Assembly (NCBI RefSeq): GCF_025995235.1
Contig: NZ_BAPT01000007.1
Location: 77,761-141,760 of the forward strand
Source of the DNA: Ameyamaea chiangmaiensis
Lineage (GTDB): Bacteria; Pseudomonadota; Alphaproteobacteria; Acetobacterales; Acetobacteraceae
Reading direction: 5' to 3'
DNA length: 64,000 nucleotides
Part shown: positions 17,724-27,145 of the stretch, piece after piece
Numbering within the stretch: position 1 is the first letter of the stretch
Layout: every line of letters starts with the position of its first letter
Notes under the pieces: model-generated
Told to the model about the DNA's origin: nothing
Databases searched by the model: none
Seen by the model: the letters and a program-made list of their open reading frames with translations, nothing else
Made by a program: the position numbers and the translations under genes

Positions 17724-18692
17724 TCAAAAGGAGAAGCCGGACGCGAACACGGCTTTCGCGTCGAGGGGGGCGGGAATCATGTGTGTGGACGTCATGAAAT
17801 CGGACACCGTCTGCTGCTTGGCAATGACGCTCGCGTCGATCGGATTGACGGACGCTTTCATCGTCCGCACCACCTCCCGCGCCACAGGCACGCTGAGCCC
17901 GGTCTCCTTCGCCCAGACGGCCGCGTACTCGTCGGCGTGGGTCTGCATCCAGAGATGCCCGCGCGCCAGCAGCCGGCAATACCCCGCGATGGCATCACGC
18001 CGGATCGCAAGGGCGCTTTGCGTCGCAACGACGTAGCTCAGACCGCTCATCAGGCGGCCGCCATTGACGATCTCGCGCGCGCCGTCGTTGACCTTGGCCT
18101 CGGCGATATAGGGCCCCCATGTTGCCCAGGCATCCACGCTGCCGTTCTGAAGCGCCATCTTCGCCGCCGCCGGCGGAATGAAGACGAACCGCACGTCCGT
18201 GTCGCTCAATCCAGCGTCGCGCAGGGCGGCGAGGGTCAGGTAATGCCCCGTCTGGCTGCGCAGGGTCGCAACCGTACGCCCCTTGAGGTCGGCTATGCCG
18301 CGAATGGGACTGTTCCGCGCGACGACGATCGCCGTCATCGTGCCGTCCGTCTGCACGGCGCCGACGGCCCGCAGGGGGCTTCCGCCGGCCTGCGCGAACA
18401 CCAGAGGCGCGTCGCCGATCACCCCGACATCGATGGCACCGGCCGTCATCGCCTGAATCAGCATGGGCGCGCCGGCAAACAGGCTCCAGCGCAGGGGCGA
18501 GTCAGGAGCGGCGTCCAGCCCGGCTGCGCCGAGCAGCGCATGCGCGCCACCCTTCTGGTCGCCGACGGTCAGGGCATCCAGCGCCAGCCCGTGACCGGCC
18601 CTGACTACGCAGGAGAGAAGGCCGAGGCCCACGCCCCGCACCATTGTGCGGCGGTCGAGGGCAAACGCTGGTGCGGATCGCGCGATATCCAT
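17724..18692 (-). CDS. Aliphatic-sulfonate-type ABC substrate-binding protein (SsuA-like)
   Basis: A 322-residue periplasmic binding protein. The N-terminus has a twin-arginine-like signal (DRRTMVRGVGLGLLS), and the mature part shows LIQAMTAGAIDVGVIGDAPLVFAQAGG, VVARNSPIRGIADLKGRTVAT and DAWATWGPYIA, the pattern of SsuA/NMT1-like proteins that bind sulfonates or related small molecules. No ssuB or ssuC (ATPase and permease) is in the window, so it is an orphan. It is the first gene of the unit with the monooxygenase and the TonB receptor. Confidence 0.85.
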   Translation of the reverse strand: MDIARSAPAFALDRRTMVRGVGLGLLSCVVRAGHGLALDALTVGDQKGGAHALLGAAGLDAAPDSPLRWSLFAGAPMLIQAMTAGAIDVGVIGDAPLVFAQAGGSPLRAVGAVQTDGTMTAIVVARNSPIRGIADLKGRTVATLRSQTGHYLTLAALRDAGLSDTDVRFVFIPPAAAKMALQNGSVDAWATWGPYIAEAKVNDGAREIVNGGRLMSGLSYVVATQSALAIRRDAIAGYCRLLARGHLWMQTHADEYAAVWAKETGLSVPVAREVVRTMKASVNPIDASVIAKQQTVSDFMTSTHMIPAPLDAKAVFASGFSF

Positions 18693-18739
18693 GCCTTCTG
18701 CATAGGGTATTCCGCCGGCAGCAAAAGGGAGTTTTGTTT

Positions 18740-18868
18740 ATGTCGGACTTCAGCGTCGATCAAGCGATCGCACGCGCATTACGCCACCAGAACGCGCCGG
18801 TAAAGATCGAGAAAGGCCCCGCCGTCGACGCCTACAGCAACCGCCTGTTCCGGCCGGTCGTCCCATGA
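18740..18868 (+). CDS. Possible 42-residue protein overlapping the nucleoside hydrolase gene
   Basis: A short frame coding MSDFSVDQAIARALRHQ and ending YSNRLFRPVVP. It has a very good ribosome site, AAGGGAG eight bases before the ATG, in the gap after the binding protein's divergent start. However its last 90 bases overlap the 3' end of the convergent nucleoside hydrolase, so it may be chance. No family is recognised. Confidence 0.3.
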   Translation: MSDFSVDQAIARALRHQNAPVKIEKGPAVDAYSNRLFRPVVP

Positions 18869-19747
18869 ACTGGGCGCGCACAGCAGCCCGCGCGGCTTCT
18901 GGATCGTCTGTCCGTGCGCGATGCCACCCGCCACGGCACGGACGGACCCGGAGCGGGTGGTGAACAGGTCCGGGCGGACAGCGTGCGCCACCGCGAGAGA
19001 ATCATGCGCGAAGACGCCCCGCAGGCCGCGCGTCTGTTCGTGAAACCGCTGGTAAAAGCGGGATATGTCCCAGATCAGGCGTCCGGCGTCAGCTGCCTGG
19101 TCGCGCAGCGCGGCGAGATAGGCCTCGTCCATCACCACCTCCTGCGTGACGTCGAGGCCGATCATCGTCACCGGCCACGAGGCACCCAGCACGATATCGG
19201 CGGCCCACGGGTCGGCCGCGACATTGGCCTCCGCCACCGGCGAGACATTGCCGGTATGGCCGTGCGTGCCGAAGGCGCCCCCCATCAGCGACACACCCGC
19301 CACCAGACCGGCGATCTCGGGCGCCTTGTGCAGGGCATGGGCCAGATTGGTGAACGGCCCGACCCCCACGAGCGTGATCGCGCCCGGATCGCGTCGCACC
19401 AGATCGATGATGACGTCGGCAGCGGGCCGTGGGTCGACGGTGCGACGAGGCACCGGCAGGTGGACATCGCCCAGCCCGTCCGCGCCGTGCACATGTGGGA
19501 CGAAACGCGGCTGATCGTTCTGCAACGCGTGCGCCGCACCCTGTGCGACCGGCACATCAAGGCCAAAGCGTTCGGCGATCGTCAGGGCGTTCCGGGTCGT
19601 GGCCTCAAGCGCCAGATTGCCGAAGGTGGTGGTGATGGCGCGCAGTTCGACGCCCGGCAGACGCGTCAGGAACGCAAGCGCCATGACGTCGTCGACGCCC
19701 GGATCGGTATCGAAAATGATGGCGCGAGCAGGGTGGGTCCGCGACAT
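18779..19747 (-). CDS. Inosine/uridine-preferring nucleoside hydrolase
   Basis: A 322-residue protein with the calcium-binding signature FDTDPGVDD at residues 12-20 and the downstream blocks TTTFGNLALEATTRNAL, LVGVGPFTNLAHAL, VSLMGGAFGTHGHTG and EANVAADPWAADIV that define the IunH family. It cleaves ribonucleosides to base and ribose in salvage. A late acidic ligand is in FAHDSLAVAHAV. It lies 30 bases after folC on the same strand and is the last gene of that run. Specificity for particular nucleosides cannot be read from sequence. Confidence 0.92.
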   Translation of the reverse strand: MSRTHPARAIIFDTDPGVDDVMALAFLTRLPGVELRAITTTFGNLALEATTRNALTIAERFGLDVPVAQGAAHALQNDQPRFVPHVHGADGLGDVHLPVPRRTVDPRPAADVIIDLVRRDPGAITLVGVGPFTNLAHALHKAPEIAGLVAGVSLMGGAFGTHGHTGNVSPVAEANVAADPWAADIVLGASWPVTMIGLDVTQEVVMDEAYLAALRDQAADAGRLIWDISRFYQRFHEQTRGLRGVFAHDSLAVAHAVRPDLFTTRSGSVRAVAGGIAHGQTIQKPRGLLCAPSSWDDRPEQAVAVGVDGGAFLDLYRRVLVA

Positions 19748-19777
19748 CTCAGGCCCTGGACACAGGAGAACGCACCC

Positions 19778-21109
19778 TCAGCGCGGGACAAAACCGTCCG
19801 CGCGTAGCACCACGCCCGCGAGGTACAGGCTGCCGCAGATCACGACACGCGAGGGCGCGGCCTGCGAGCGGACAAGACGCTCAATCGCCGCCTTCACCGT
19901 GGGGCCGGCCTGCGCCACGCCCGCGGACGCGTCGATCACGGCATCGACCGGCAGCGCGAGGTGCTGGTCGGGTTCGGCCACGGCGTGGACGGTGGTGGCA
20001 TGGGGCAGTAGCGGCGCGATGAATCCGGCCGCATCCTTGGTCTGCTTCATGCCGATCAGCAGATGGAGGGGCCGGTCGTCCCAACCGGCCAGAACGGCCG
20101 ACAGAGCCTGTCCCGCGCCCGGATTGTGACCCCCATCCAGCCACAACTCCCAGCCCGGCGGCAGCAGGGAGGCAAGCGTGCCGGTCAGGCGCTGCAGGCG
20201 CGCCGGCCAATGGGCCGACGCGATCCCGGCATAGGCATCATCCGGCAGGGCCAGCCCGCTGGCGCGCAGTGCCGCGATCGCCAGACCCGCGTTTTCCATC
20301 TGATGGGGACCAGACAATGCCGGGGCCGGCAGGTCCAACGTGCCGCGCGCGTCGCTGTATCGAACGCCCGCGCCGCGCGCCTCGATGCTCCAGTCCTGCC
20401 CCTGGACGAAAATGGCCGAGCCCGCGTCCTCTGCCACGGCGGACAGTACGGTGCGGGCAGCGCGGTCCTGTGCCACGGTCACGACCGGCACGCCCGGTTT
20501 GATGATGCCCGCCTTTTCTCCGGCGATGGCCACCAGATCCGGTCCCAGAAAGGCCTCGTGATCCAGCGAGATTCGGCTGATGGCGCAGGCGGCGGGGCGG
20601 GGCAGCACGTTGGTGGCGTCGAAACGGCCGCCGAGACCGACCTCCAGCACGACCAGATCGGCCGGGTTGCGTGCGAACAGGACGAAGCCGGCGGCGGTCA
20701 GGACCTCGAACACCGTGATCGGCGCATCGCCATTCACCCGTTCGACCTCTTCGAGGACCGCGAGCAGATCGTCCTCGCGCACCAGCGTTCCGGCGACGCG
20801 AAACCGCTCGGTCACGTCGACCAGATGGGGCGAGGTCATGACGTGCACGCGCAGGCCCGCGGCTTCGGCGATGGCGCGCAGGTTGGCGCAGGTGCTGCCC
20901 TTGCCGTTGGTACCGGCGACGTGGATCACCGGTGGCAGGGCGAGATGCGGATTGCCCAGCGCGCCCAGAAGGCGCTCCAGCCGCCCGAGCGACAGGTCGA
21001 TCAGCGCCGGATAGAGTCGGTTGAGCCGTTCCAGCACCGCGCCGGTACGCCCGGTGAATTCCGCGCCCAGCGGGGGCGAGCCGGCAGCCGGTATGTCGCT
21101 GGCGGCCAT
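19778..21109 (-). CDS. folC: Bifunctional folylpolyglutamate synthase/dihydrofolate synthase
   Basis: A 443-residue Mur-ligase-fold enzyme. The ATP loop VAGTNGKGST is at about residues 65-74, followed by TSPHLVDVTERFRV, VLEVGLGGRFDATNV, SLDHEAFLG and EKAGIIKPGVPVV. FolC adds L-glutamate to dihydropteroate and to folates, keeping them in the cell. It follows accD after four bases; accD-folC adjacency is common in proteobacteria and suggests one transcript with trpBA upstream. Confidence 0.95.
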   Translation of the reverse strand: MAASDIPAAGSPPLGAEFTGRTGAVLERLNRLYPALIDLSLGRLERLLGALGNPHLALPPVIHVAGTNGKGSTCANLRAIAEAAGLRVHVMTSPHLVDVTERFRVAGTLVREDDLLAVLEEVERVNGDAPITVFEVLTAAGFVLFARNPADLVVLEVGLGGRFDATNVLPRPAACAISRISLDHEAFLGPDLVAIAGEKAGIIKPGVPVVTVAQDRAARTVLSAVAEDAGSAIFVQGQDWSIEARGAGVRYSDARGTLDLPAPALSGPHQMENAGLAIAALRASGLALPDDAYAGIASAHWPARLQRLTGTLASLLPPGWELWLDGGHNPGAGQALSAVLAGWDDRPLHLLIGMKQTKDAAGFIAPLLPHATTVHAVAEPDQHLALPVDAVIDASAGVAQAGPTVKAAIERLVRSQAAPSRVVICGSLYLAGVVLRADGFVPR

Positions 21110-21113
21110 GGCG

Positions 21114-21983
21114 TCAGGCGGCCTGAGCGACGGGAAGGTTGCGCACGTTCAGCAGCCCGATCAGGCGCCCCAGGACCTCGGGCAACTCGCCGCGGCTGGC
21201 GATCAGGTCGATCATGCCGTGATCCAGCAGATATTCCGAACGCTGGAACCCTTCGGGCAGCGTCTCGCGCACGGTGTCCTGAATGACGCGCGGGCCGGCA
21301 AAGCCGATCAAGGCATCGGGCTCGGCGATCTGTACGTCGCCCAGCATGGCGAACGACGCCGTGACGCCGCCGGTCGTCGGATTGGTCAGCACGACGATGT
21401 AGGGCACCCCGGCCTCGCGCAGCATCTGCACGCCGATCGTGGTGCGGGGCATCTGCATCAGGCTGACCATACCTTCCTGCATGCGTGCGCCGCCCGACGC
21501 CGTGAAGACGATCAGCGGTGCCTTTTGCAGGACGGCAAGGCGCGCGGCCGTCAGAAAGGCCTCGCCCAGAGCAGCCCCCATGGTACCGGCCATGAATTCG
21601 AACGCCATCACCGCGACCACGGCATCGTGACCGCCGATCTTGCCGTGGGCGACCGCCATAGATTCGTCGAGATGGGTCTTCGCGCGCGCGTCCTTCAGGC
21701 GGTCGGTGTAGCGCTTCTGGTCACGAAACCCCAGCGGATCGACCGGCACCTTGGGCAGTTCGATGCGGGTAAAGGCACCGTCGTCGAACGTCCAGGCCAG
21801 ACGTTCGCCGACCAGGGCGCGCATGTGATGGCCGCAATGCGGGCACACCTTGCGCGTGCGCTCGAGATCCTTGTTGAGCACCATCTGGCCGCAGCCCGCG
21901 CAATTGGACCACAGATTGTCCGGCACTTCCCGCTTCAGCAGGCCGCGCAGCTTGGGACGGACATATTCGGTCATCCAGCTCAT
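21114..21983 (-). CDS. accD: Acetyl-CoA carboxylase carboxyltransferase subunit beta
   Basis: A 289-residue AccD with the N-terminal zinc ribbon Cys28-x2-Cys31 and Cys47-x2-Cys50, then the crotonase-like carboxyltransferase core with FMAGTMGAALGEAF, FTASGGARMQEGM and AMLGDVQIAEPDALIGFAG. It works with AccA to move the carboxyl group from biotin to acetyl-CoA, the first step of fatty acid synthesis. It starts 58 bases after trpA and ends four bases before folC. Confidence 0.97.
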   Translation of the reverse strand: MSWMTEYVRPKLRGLLKREVPDNLWSNCAGCGQMVLNKDLERTRKVCPHCGHHMRALVGERLAWTFDDGAFTRIELPKVPVDPLGFRDQKRYTDRLKDARAKTHLDESMAVAHGKIGGHDAVVAVMAFEFMAGTMGAALGEAFLTAARLAVLQKAPLIVFTASGGARMQEGMVSLMQMPRTTIGVQMLREAGVPYIVVLTNPTTGGVTASFAMLGDVQIAEPDALIGFAGPRVIQDTVRETLPEGFQRSEYLLDHGMIDLIASRGELPEVLGRLIGLLNVRNLPVAQAA

Positions 21984-22041
21984 GGGTGTGTTTCCTTGTG
22001 CGAGGAGCGGGGTGCGGATGGGGCGCGGCAGCCGCCGGGCG

Positions 22042-22860
22042 TTATCGCGCCTTCCTTACTCCATCGGCGATCGAACGCAACTGTTCGAGCACGGCGGGCA
22101 CCGTGCGCGCGGTCGCGGCCCCTTCGTCCAGCGTGGCTTCCAGCGTCGCGATCAGGGCCGAGGCGACGACGGCCGCATCGGCCGCGCGCACGGCGGTCGC
22201 CGCCTGATCGGGTGTGCGGATGCCGAACCCGATGGCCACCGGCAGGTCGCTGACCGCGCGCAGGCGGGGCAGGGCGGCGGCCAGTTCGGCCTCGCTGGCC
22301 GTGCGGGTGCCGGTCACGCCGGTGATGCTGACGTAATAGATGAAGCCCGAGGCACCATCGAGCACGCGCGGCAGGCGGTCATCCGTGGTGGTCGGCGCCA
22401 CGAGACGGATGATGTCCAGTCCAGCATCGCGCGCCGGGGCGTCGATCAGGTCGGATTCCTCGGGTGGCAAATCGACGATGATCAGCCCGTCGACCCCCGC
22501 GCGCGCGGCGTCGACACAGAACCGTGCGGGCCCGTAGCTGTCGATCGGGTTGCAATAGCCCATCAGGATGATCGGCGTATCGTCGTCGTCCCTGCGGAAG
22601 GTGGCGACCATATCCAGCACCCGGGCCATGGTGGACCCGCCCTTCAGGCCGCGCACGGCGGCGGCCTGGATGGTCGGGCCGTCGGCACTGGGGTCGGAGA
22701 ACGGCACGCCGATCTCGATCAGGTCCGCGCCGGCGCCGGGCATGCCGCGCAACAGCGACAGCGAGGTGTCATAGTCCGGATCGCAGGCCTGCAGATATGG
22801 GATGAGCGCGCCGCGCCCTTCGGCCTTCAGGGTGGCGAAGCGTCGGGCGATGCGGCTCAC
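22042..22860 (-). CDS. trpA: Tryptophan synthase alpha chain
   Basis: A 272-residue TIM-barrel protein. LIEIGVPFSDPSADGPTIQ and GVDGLIIVDLPPEES cover the indole-3-glycerol-phosphate site (Glu in LIEIG and Asp in SADGP are the catalytic residues), and VAIGFGIRTPDQA forms the phosphate site. It splits indoleglycerol phosphate and passes indole to TrpB. The start is GTG 22860, overlapping the trpB stop as GTGA, which points to coupled translation. Confidence 0.96.
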   Translation of the reverse strand: MSRIARRFATLKAEGRGALIPYLQACDPDYDTSLSLLRGMPGAGADLIEIGVPFSDPSADGPTIQAAAVRGLKGGSTMARVLDMVATFRRDDDDTPIILMGYCNPIDSYGPARFCVDAARAGVDGLIIVDLPPEESDLIDAPARDAGLDIIRLVAPTTTDDRLPRVLDGASGFIYYVSITGVTGTRTASEAELAAALPRLRAVSDLPVAIGFGIRTPDQAATAVRAADAAVVASALIATLEATLDEGAATARTVPAVLEQLRSIADGVRKAR

Positions 22861-24086
22861 AGGCTCACTCCGAGATGGCTGGCGACGGCGAAGATGTCCT
22901 TGTCGCCGCGTCCCGAGAGACAGGCGACGAGGATCTGGTCCGGCTGCATGGCGGGGGCGATCTTCATGATGTGCGCGATGGCATGCGCGCTTTCCAGCGC
23001 CGGAATGATGCCTTCGGTGCGGGTGCAGGCCTGAAACGCGTCCAGTGCCTCGTCATCGGTGGCGCCGACATATTCGGCACGCCCGATATCGCTCAGCCAG
23101 GAATGTTCCGGCCCGACGCCGGGATAATCCAGACCCGCGCTGATCGAGTGCGCCTCGGTGACCTGCCCTTCGCTGTCCTGCAGAAGATAGGTGCGGTTGC
23201 CGTGCAGGACGCCCGGACGGCCGCGCTCGATCGAGGCCGCCGTCTTGCCGGAATCAAGCCCGTGCCCCGCGGCCTCGACCCCGATCAGCCGCACGTCGGC
23301 ATCGTCGAGAAAGGGGTGGAAGATGCCCATGGCGTTCGAGCCGCCGCCGATCGCCGCGACCACGGCATCGGGCAGGCGCCCTTCGACCTCGAGGATCTGG
23401 GCGCGCGTCTCGGTGCCGATCACGGACTGGAAATCGCGCACCATGCGGGGATAAGGGTGCGGACCAGCGACCGTGCCGACCAGGAAATAGGTGTCGTGCA
23501 CGTTGGCGACCCAGTCGCGCATGGCCTCGTTCATGGCGTCCTTGAGCGTGCCGGCGCCCGCCGTGACCGGCACGACCTCCGCTCCCAGCAGGCGCATGCG
23601 GAACACGTTGGGCTTCTGGCGCTCGACGTCGGTCGCGCCCATGTAGATGACGCATTGCAGACCGAACAGCGCGCAGACCGTGGCGGTCGCGACGCCGTGC
23701 TGGCCCGCGCCGGTCTCCGCGACAATGCGCGTGCGGCCCATCCGTCGGGCCAGCAGGATCTGCCCCATGACGTTGTTGAGCTTGTGCGAACCCGTGTGGT
23801 TGAGTTCCTCGCGCTTGAGATAAATCTTCGCGCCACCGAGTTCCGCGCTCAGGCGCCGGGCGTGCCACAGGGGGCTGGGGCGCCCGACATAGTCACGCAG
23901 GTAGTAATCGAGTTCGGCGCGAAACGACGCATCGGCGCGCGCGGCGTCGTAGGCCTGTTCGAGTTCGAGGACCAGCGGCATCAGGGTTTCGGCGACGAAA
24001 CGGCCGCCATGGATGCCGAAACGGCCGCGTTCATCCGGGCCTTGGCGCAGACTGTTAGGGCGGCCAACGGGAGACTGGGTCGTCAT
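22857..24086 (-). CDS. trpB: Tryptophan synthase beta chain
   Basis: A 409-residue PLP enzyme. LNHTGSHKLNNV holds the PLP lysine (about residue 99), and AETGAGQHGVATATV, GGGSNAMGIFHPF, SAGLDYPGVGPEHSWL and CLSGRGDKD are all diagnostic. It condenses indole with serine to give tryptophan. ATG 24086 (MTTQSPVG) follows GAGGTG at a good distance; upstream in-frame codons are not part of the family. trpF, often found just ahead, is not present; the divergent corA lies there instead. Confidence 0.97.
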   Translation of the reverse strand: MTTQSPVGRPNSLRQGPDERGRFGIHGGRFVAETLMPLVLELEQAYDAARADASFRAELDYYLRDYVGRPSPLWHARRLSAELGGAKIYLKREELNHTGSHKLNNVMGQILLARRMGRTRIVAETGAGQHGVATATVCALFGLQCVIYMGATDVERQKPNVFRMRLLGAEVVPVTAGAGTLKDAMNEAMRDWVANVHDTYFLVGTVAGPHPYPRMVRDFQSVIGTETRAQILEVEGRLPDAVVAAIGGGSNAMGIFHPFLDDADVRLIGVEAAGHGLDSGKTAASIERGRPGVLHGNRTYLLQDSEGQVTEAHSISAGLDYPGVGPEHSWLSDIGRAEYVGATDDEALDAFQACTRTEGIIPALESAHAIAHIMKIAPAMQPDQILVACLSGRGDKDIFAVASHLGVSL

Positions 24087-24257
24087 GGCGGTGTTCACCT
24101 CGGGGCAGGAGCGTCGAGCGCAAGGCACTTCGCATATCAGACCGTCGGCGTAGGCGTCCATGCCCCCGCGTTTGGTGCCCGGGCCCCCTTGCCCGAACCG
24201 GCGGCGTGCGGGACAGTCGCGACGCGATCCGTCACGGACCGGGAGAACTCCGCGCGT

Positions 24258-25226
24258 ATGTTAGTCGCCCACCGATCAGGAGCCGCGGCGCGGGACGTCA
24301 GGACCGCGACCGACGCGGCCGACGCGACCTGGCTGGACCTTTACAATCCGACCGAGGACGAGATCGCGCTGGCGGCGCAGATCACCGGCCTGACCATTCC
24401 GCGCCGCGACGACCTGGACGAGATCGAGAGTTCGTCGCGCCTGTTCATGAAGGACGACAGCGTCTACCTCTCCACGCCACTGGTGCGTCGCCGGGAGGAC
24501 GACTTCACCGTCACGCCGGTGGGCTTCGTGCTGGCGCCCCATATCCTTGTGACGGTGCGGTTCGCGGATTATTCGTCCTTCGCCACGGCGGCGGCGCGTC
24601 TGGCCGAGGGGAAGGAGCGAATCTCGGGGGACGAGGTCGCGGTCCTGCTGCTGGAGGCGGTGGTCGACCGGCTGGCCGATATTCTCGAACATATGGGCAC
24701 GACGCTCGACTCCCTGTCGCGGGACGTGTTCGGGGTGCCCGCGCCCCAGCGCGCCAACGCGGCCAATCGGCTGCGGCGCCTGCTGCGGCGTGTCGGTCGG
24801 TCGGGCGATCTGGCGTCGGCACTGCGCGACAGTCTGCTGGGGCTGGAGCGCATCTCCATCTATATCAGCGAGAACAAGAAACACGACCTGTCGCCCAAGC
24901 TTATGGCGCGGCTGAAGACCATCGGGCGCGATATCGCCTCCCTGAACGACTTCGTCGCGCAGACCATGAACAAGGTGCAGTTTCTGCTGGATGCGACGCT
25001 GGGTTTCATCAGCATCGACCAGAATGACGGGATGAAGCTGCTGACCGTCGTCAGTTTCGTGGGCGTCGCCCCGACGCTGATCGCCGGGATTTACGGCATG
25101 AACTTCAAGGTCATGCCCGAACTCAACTGGCACTATGGCTATGCCTATGCGCTGGGCCTGATCACGGTGTCAGCCGTCCTGCCGATGATCTGGTTCTGGC
25201 GCCGGGGGTGGTTCGGCGCCACCTAG
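24258..25226 (+). CDS. corA: CorA-family magnesium/cobalt transporter
   Basis: A 322-residue CorA protein. An acidic, helical cytoplasmic funnel domain (WLDLYNPTEDEIALAAQ, DDLDEIESSSRLFMKDD) is followed by a long helix and two C-terminal membrane segments, with the selectivity signature YGMNF at about residue 280 between them. It carries Mg2+ across the inner membrane as a pentamer. ATG 24258 is chosen because the family N-terminus begins here; the longer open frame upstream is antisense to trpB. Confidence 0.93.
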   Translation: MLVAHRSGAAARDVRTATDAADATWLDLYNPTEDEIALAAQITGLTIPRRDDLDEIESSSRLFMKDDSVYLSTPLVRRREDDFTVTPVGFVLAPHILVTVRFADYSSFATAAARLAEGKERISGDEVAVLLLEAVVDRLADILEHMGTTLDSLSRDVFGVPAPQRANAANRLRRLLRRVGRSGDLASALRDSLLGLERISIYISENKKHDLSPKLMARLKTIGRDIASLNDFVAQTMNKVQFLLDATLGFISIDQNDGMKLLTVVSFVGVAPTLIAGIYGMNFKVMPELNWHYGYAYALGLITVSAVLPMIWFWRRGWFGAT

Positions 25227-25495
25227 GGCAGCCCGACCGAGCCAGAGTTCCGTGTACGTGCTTCAGGGCCCGTCCCCGCGCGCTGTCATGCTTGACGGTG
25301 CGCGCGCGGGAGGCTAACGTTTTCCCTGAACTGGCGGCGCTCCGTCGCCCGTCTCTCCCTCCGTATGGAACCGCGCCTGCCTTCGCGGCGTCCCCTGGGC
25401 TGTTACGGCCCATGCGCCACCCTGTGTCGTACATAACGCACGACACCGCAGGTCCCGGTTTCTTCTCCCGATCTATGCCATCCAAGGCGCTCTCC

Positions 25496-26791
25496 ATGCA
25501 TCTTGCCGAACTCAAGGCCAAAACTCCTTCCGACCTGCTCGCGTATGCCGAGAGCCTGCAGATCGAGAACGCATCGTCACTGCGCAAGCAGGACATGATG
25601 TTCGCGATCCTGAAGACCCTGGCGGACAACGATCAGGCGATTCACGGCGAAGGCACGCTCGAAATCCTGTCCGACGGTTTCGGCTTCCTGCGCTCGCCTG
25701 AGGCGAATTACCTGCCCGGGCCCGACGATATCTACGTCTCGCCGGTACAGGTGCGCCGCTTTGGCCTGCGCACCGGCGATACGGTCGAAGGCCAGATCCG
25801 CGCCCCGCGCGACGGCGAGCGTTATTTCGCGCTGCTCAAGGTCAACACGATCAATTTCGAGCCGCCGGAATCCGTCCGTCACCGCATCAACTTCGACAAC
25901 CTGACCCCGCTCTATCCCGAGCGGCGCCTCAAGATGGAAATCGAGTCCGATGCCGTCGGGGGGGCCGCGCCCGCCAAGGGCGGCAAGAAGGAGCAGAAGG
26001 ACTTCACCCCGCGGGTGATCGATCTTGTCTCGCCGATCGGTATGGGCCAGCGCGCGCTGATCGTAGCCCCCCCCCGCACCGGCAAGACGGTGATGCTGCA
26101 GAGCATCGCGTCGTCCATCTCGGCCAATCACCCCGAAGTGTTCCTGATCGTGCTGCTGATCGACGAACGCCCCGAGGAAGTGACCGACATGGCGCGCTCG
26201 GTACGGGGCGAGGTCGTGTCGTCGACCTTCGACGAACCGGCCACGCGTCACGTTCAGGTCACCGAGATGGTGCTGGAAAAGGCCAAGCGTCTGGTCGAGC
26301 ACAAGCGCGATGTGGTCATCCTTCTGGACTCGATCACACGTCTGGCGCGCGCGTACAACACGGTCGTGCCGTCGTCGGGCAAGGTGCTGACCGGCGGTGT
26401 GGACGCTAACGCCCTGCAGCGCCCCAAGCGCTTCTTCGGCGCGGCGCGTAACATCGAGGAAGGCGGCTCGCTGACCATCATCGCCACCGCGCTGATCGAT
26501 ACCGGATCGCGCATGGACGAGGTGATCTTCGAAGAGTTCAAGGGCACCGGCAACTCGGAACTGATCCTCGACCGCAAGCTGGCCGACAAGCGCACGTTCC
26601 CGGCGATCGACATCACCAAGAGCGGCACCCGCAAGGAAGAACTGCTGGTCGATCGCGCGTCGCTGACCAAGATGTGGGTCCTGCGCCGTATCCTGGCCCC
26701 GATGGGCACGATGGATGCGATGGACTTCCTGCTCGACAAGCTGAAATACAGCAAGACGAACCAGGATTTCTTCGACGCGATGAACACCTGA
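25496..26791 (+). CDS. rho: Transcription termination factor Rho
   Basis: A 431-residue Rho. It has the N-terminal helical bundle (MHLAELKAKTPSDLLAYAES), the RNA-binding cold-shock-like fold with GEGTLEILSDGFGFLRSPE, the Walker A loop PPRTGKT at about residues 190-197, the Walker B segment VVILLDSITRLARAYN and the R-loop region PKRFFGAARNIEEGGSLTI. The hexameric ATPase ends untranslated transcripts. ATG 25496, with AAGG ten bases before, gives the usual Rho start; ATG 25475 would add seven residues and lacks a ribosome site. Rho stands alone here, apart from the hemE operon. Confidence 0.97.
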   Translation: MHLAELKAKTPSDLLAYAESLQIENASSLRKQDMMFAILKTLADNDQAIHGEGTLEILSDGFGFLRSPEANYLPGPDDIYVSPVQVRRFGLRTGDTVEGQIRAPRDGERYFALLKVNTINFEPPESVRHRINFDNLTPLYPERRLKMEIESDAVGGAAPAKGGKKEQKDFTPRVIDLVSPIGMGQRALIVAPPRTGKTVMLQSIASSISANHPEVFLIVLLIDERPEEVTDMARSVRGEVVSSTFDEPATRHVQVTEMVLEKAKRLVEHKRDVVILLDSITRLARAYNTVVPSSGKVLTGGVDANALQRPKRFFGAARNIEEGGSLTIIATALIDTGSRMDEVIFEEFKGTGNSELILDRKLADKRTFPAIDITKSGTRKEELLVDRASLTKMWVLRRILAPMGTMDAMDFLLDKLKYSKTNQDFFDAMNT

Positions 26792-26806
26792 ACGGTGTTC
26801 GCCGAA

Positions 26807-26831
26807 CGCGGGTGGCGTGCTGCCACCCGCG
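26807..26831 (+). terminator. Hairpin after rho
   Basis: CGCGGGTGGC and GCCACCCGCG pair perfectly around a five-base loop, 15 bases after the rho stop. No T run follows directly, so it may slow polymerase or protect the mRNA end rather than act alone. Confidence 0.5.
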
Positions 26832-27145
26832 ACCTGCCTGATCGACGATCACTTGGGCGGGATTATGGGAATGATTAAAAAATATTCTCATGCGTATTTT
26901 TTGTGCATATCCCGGCAGAAAAACGGCCATGTCCCAGGTTTCTGCCCGAAACACGAGCATGAAATGTCGCCGCCTCATAGGCGCCCTTTTATTTCTATAG
27001 AGATTCTGATTACTGATCGATCTTTATAGTAATTGTCGACAGAGCATGCATTTTTCGCTGATCTGCGACCTGATTATTTTCTGTTGCTGGCGCGTTCGTG
27101 GTGTGGTTTTAGACGCGCCACCTTATCACCAACAGGAAACTAATA
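26832..27145. other. AT-rich intergenic stretch after rho
   Basis: About 310 bases with clearly lower GC than the neighbours and no convincing long gene. It holds a small hairpin CGCCT-CAT-AGGCG (26971-26983) followed by CCCTTTTATTT, which could be the end of a short RNA, and AT-rich promoter-like sequence leading to the small membrane protein at 27146. Nothing else is recognised. Confidence 0.4.

Noticed and set aside
22875..25226. A 783-codon open frame on the plus strand across trpB and corA
   Set aside because: Only the last part is corA. The first 1.4 kb is the antisense of trpB, open because of high GC, with no family features.
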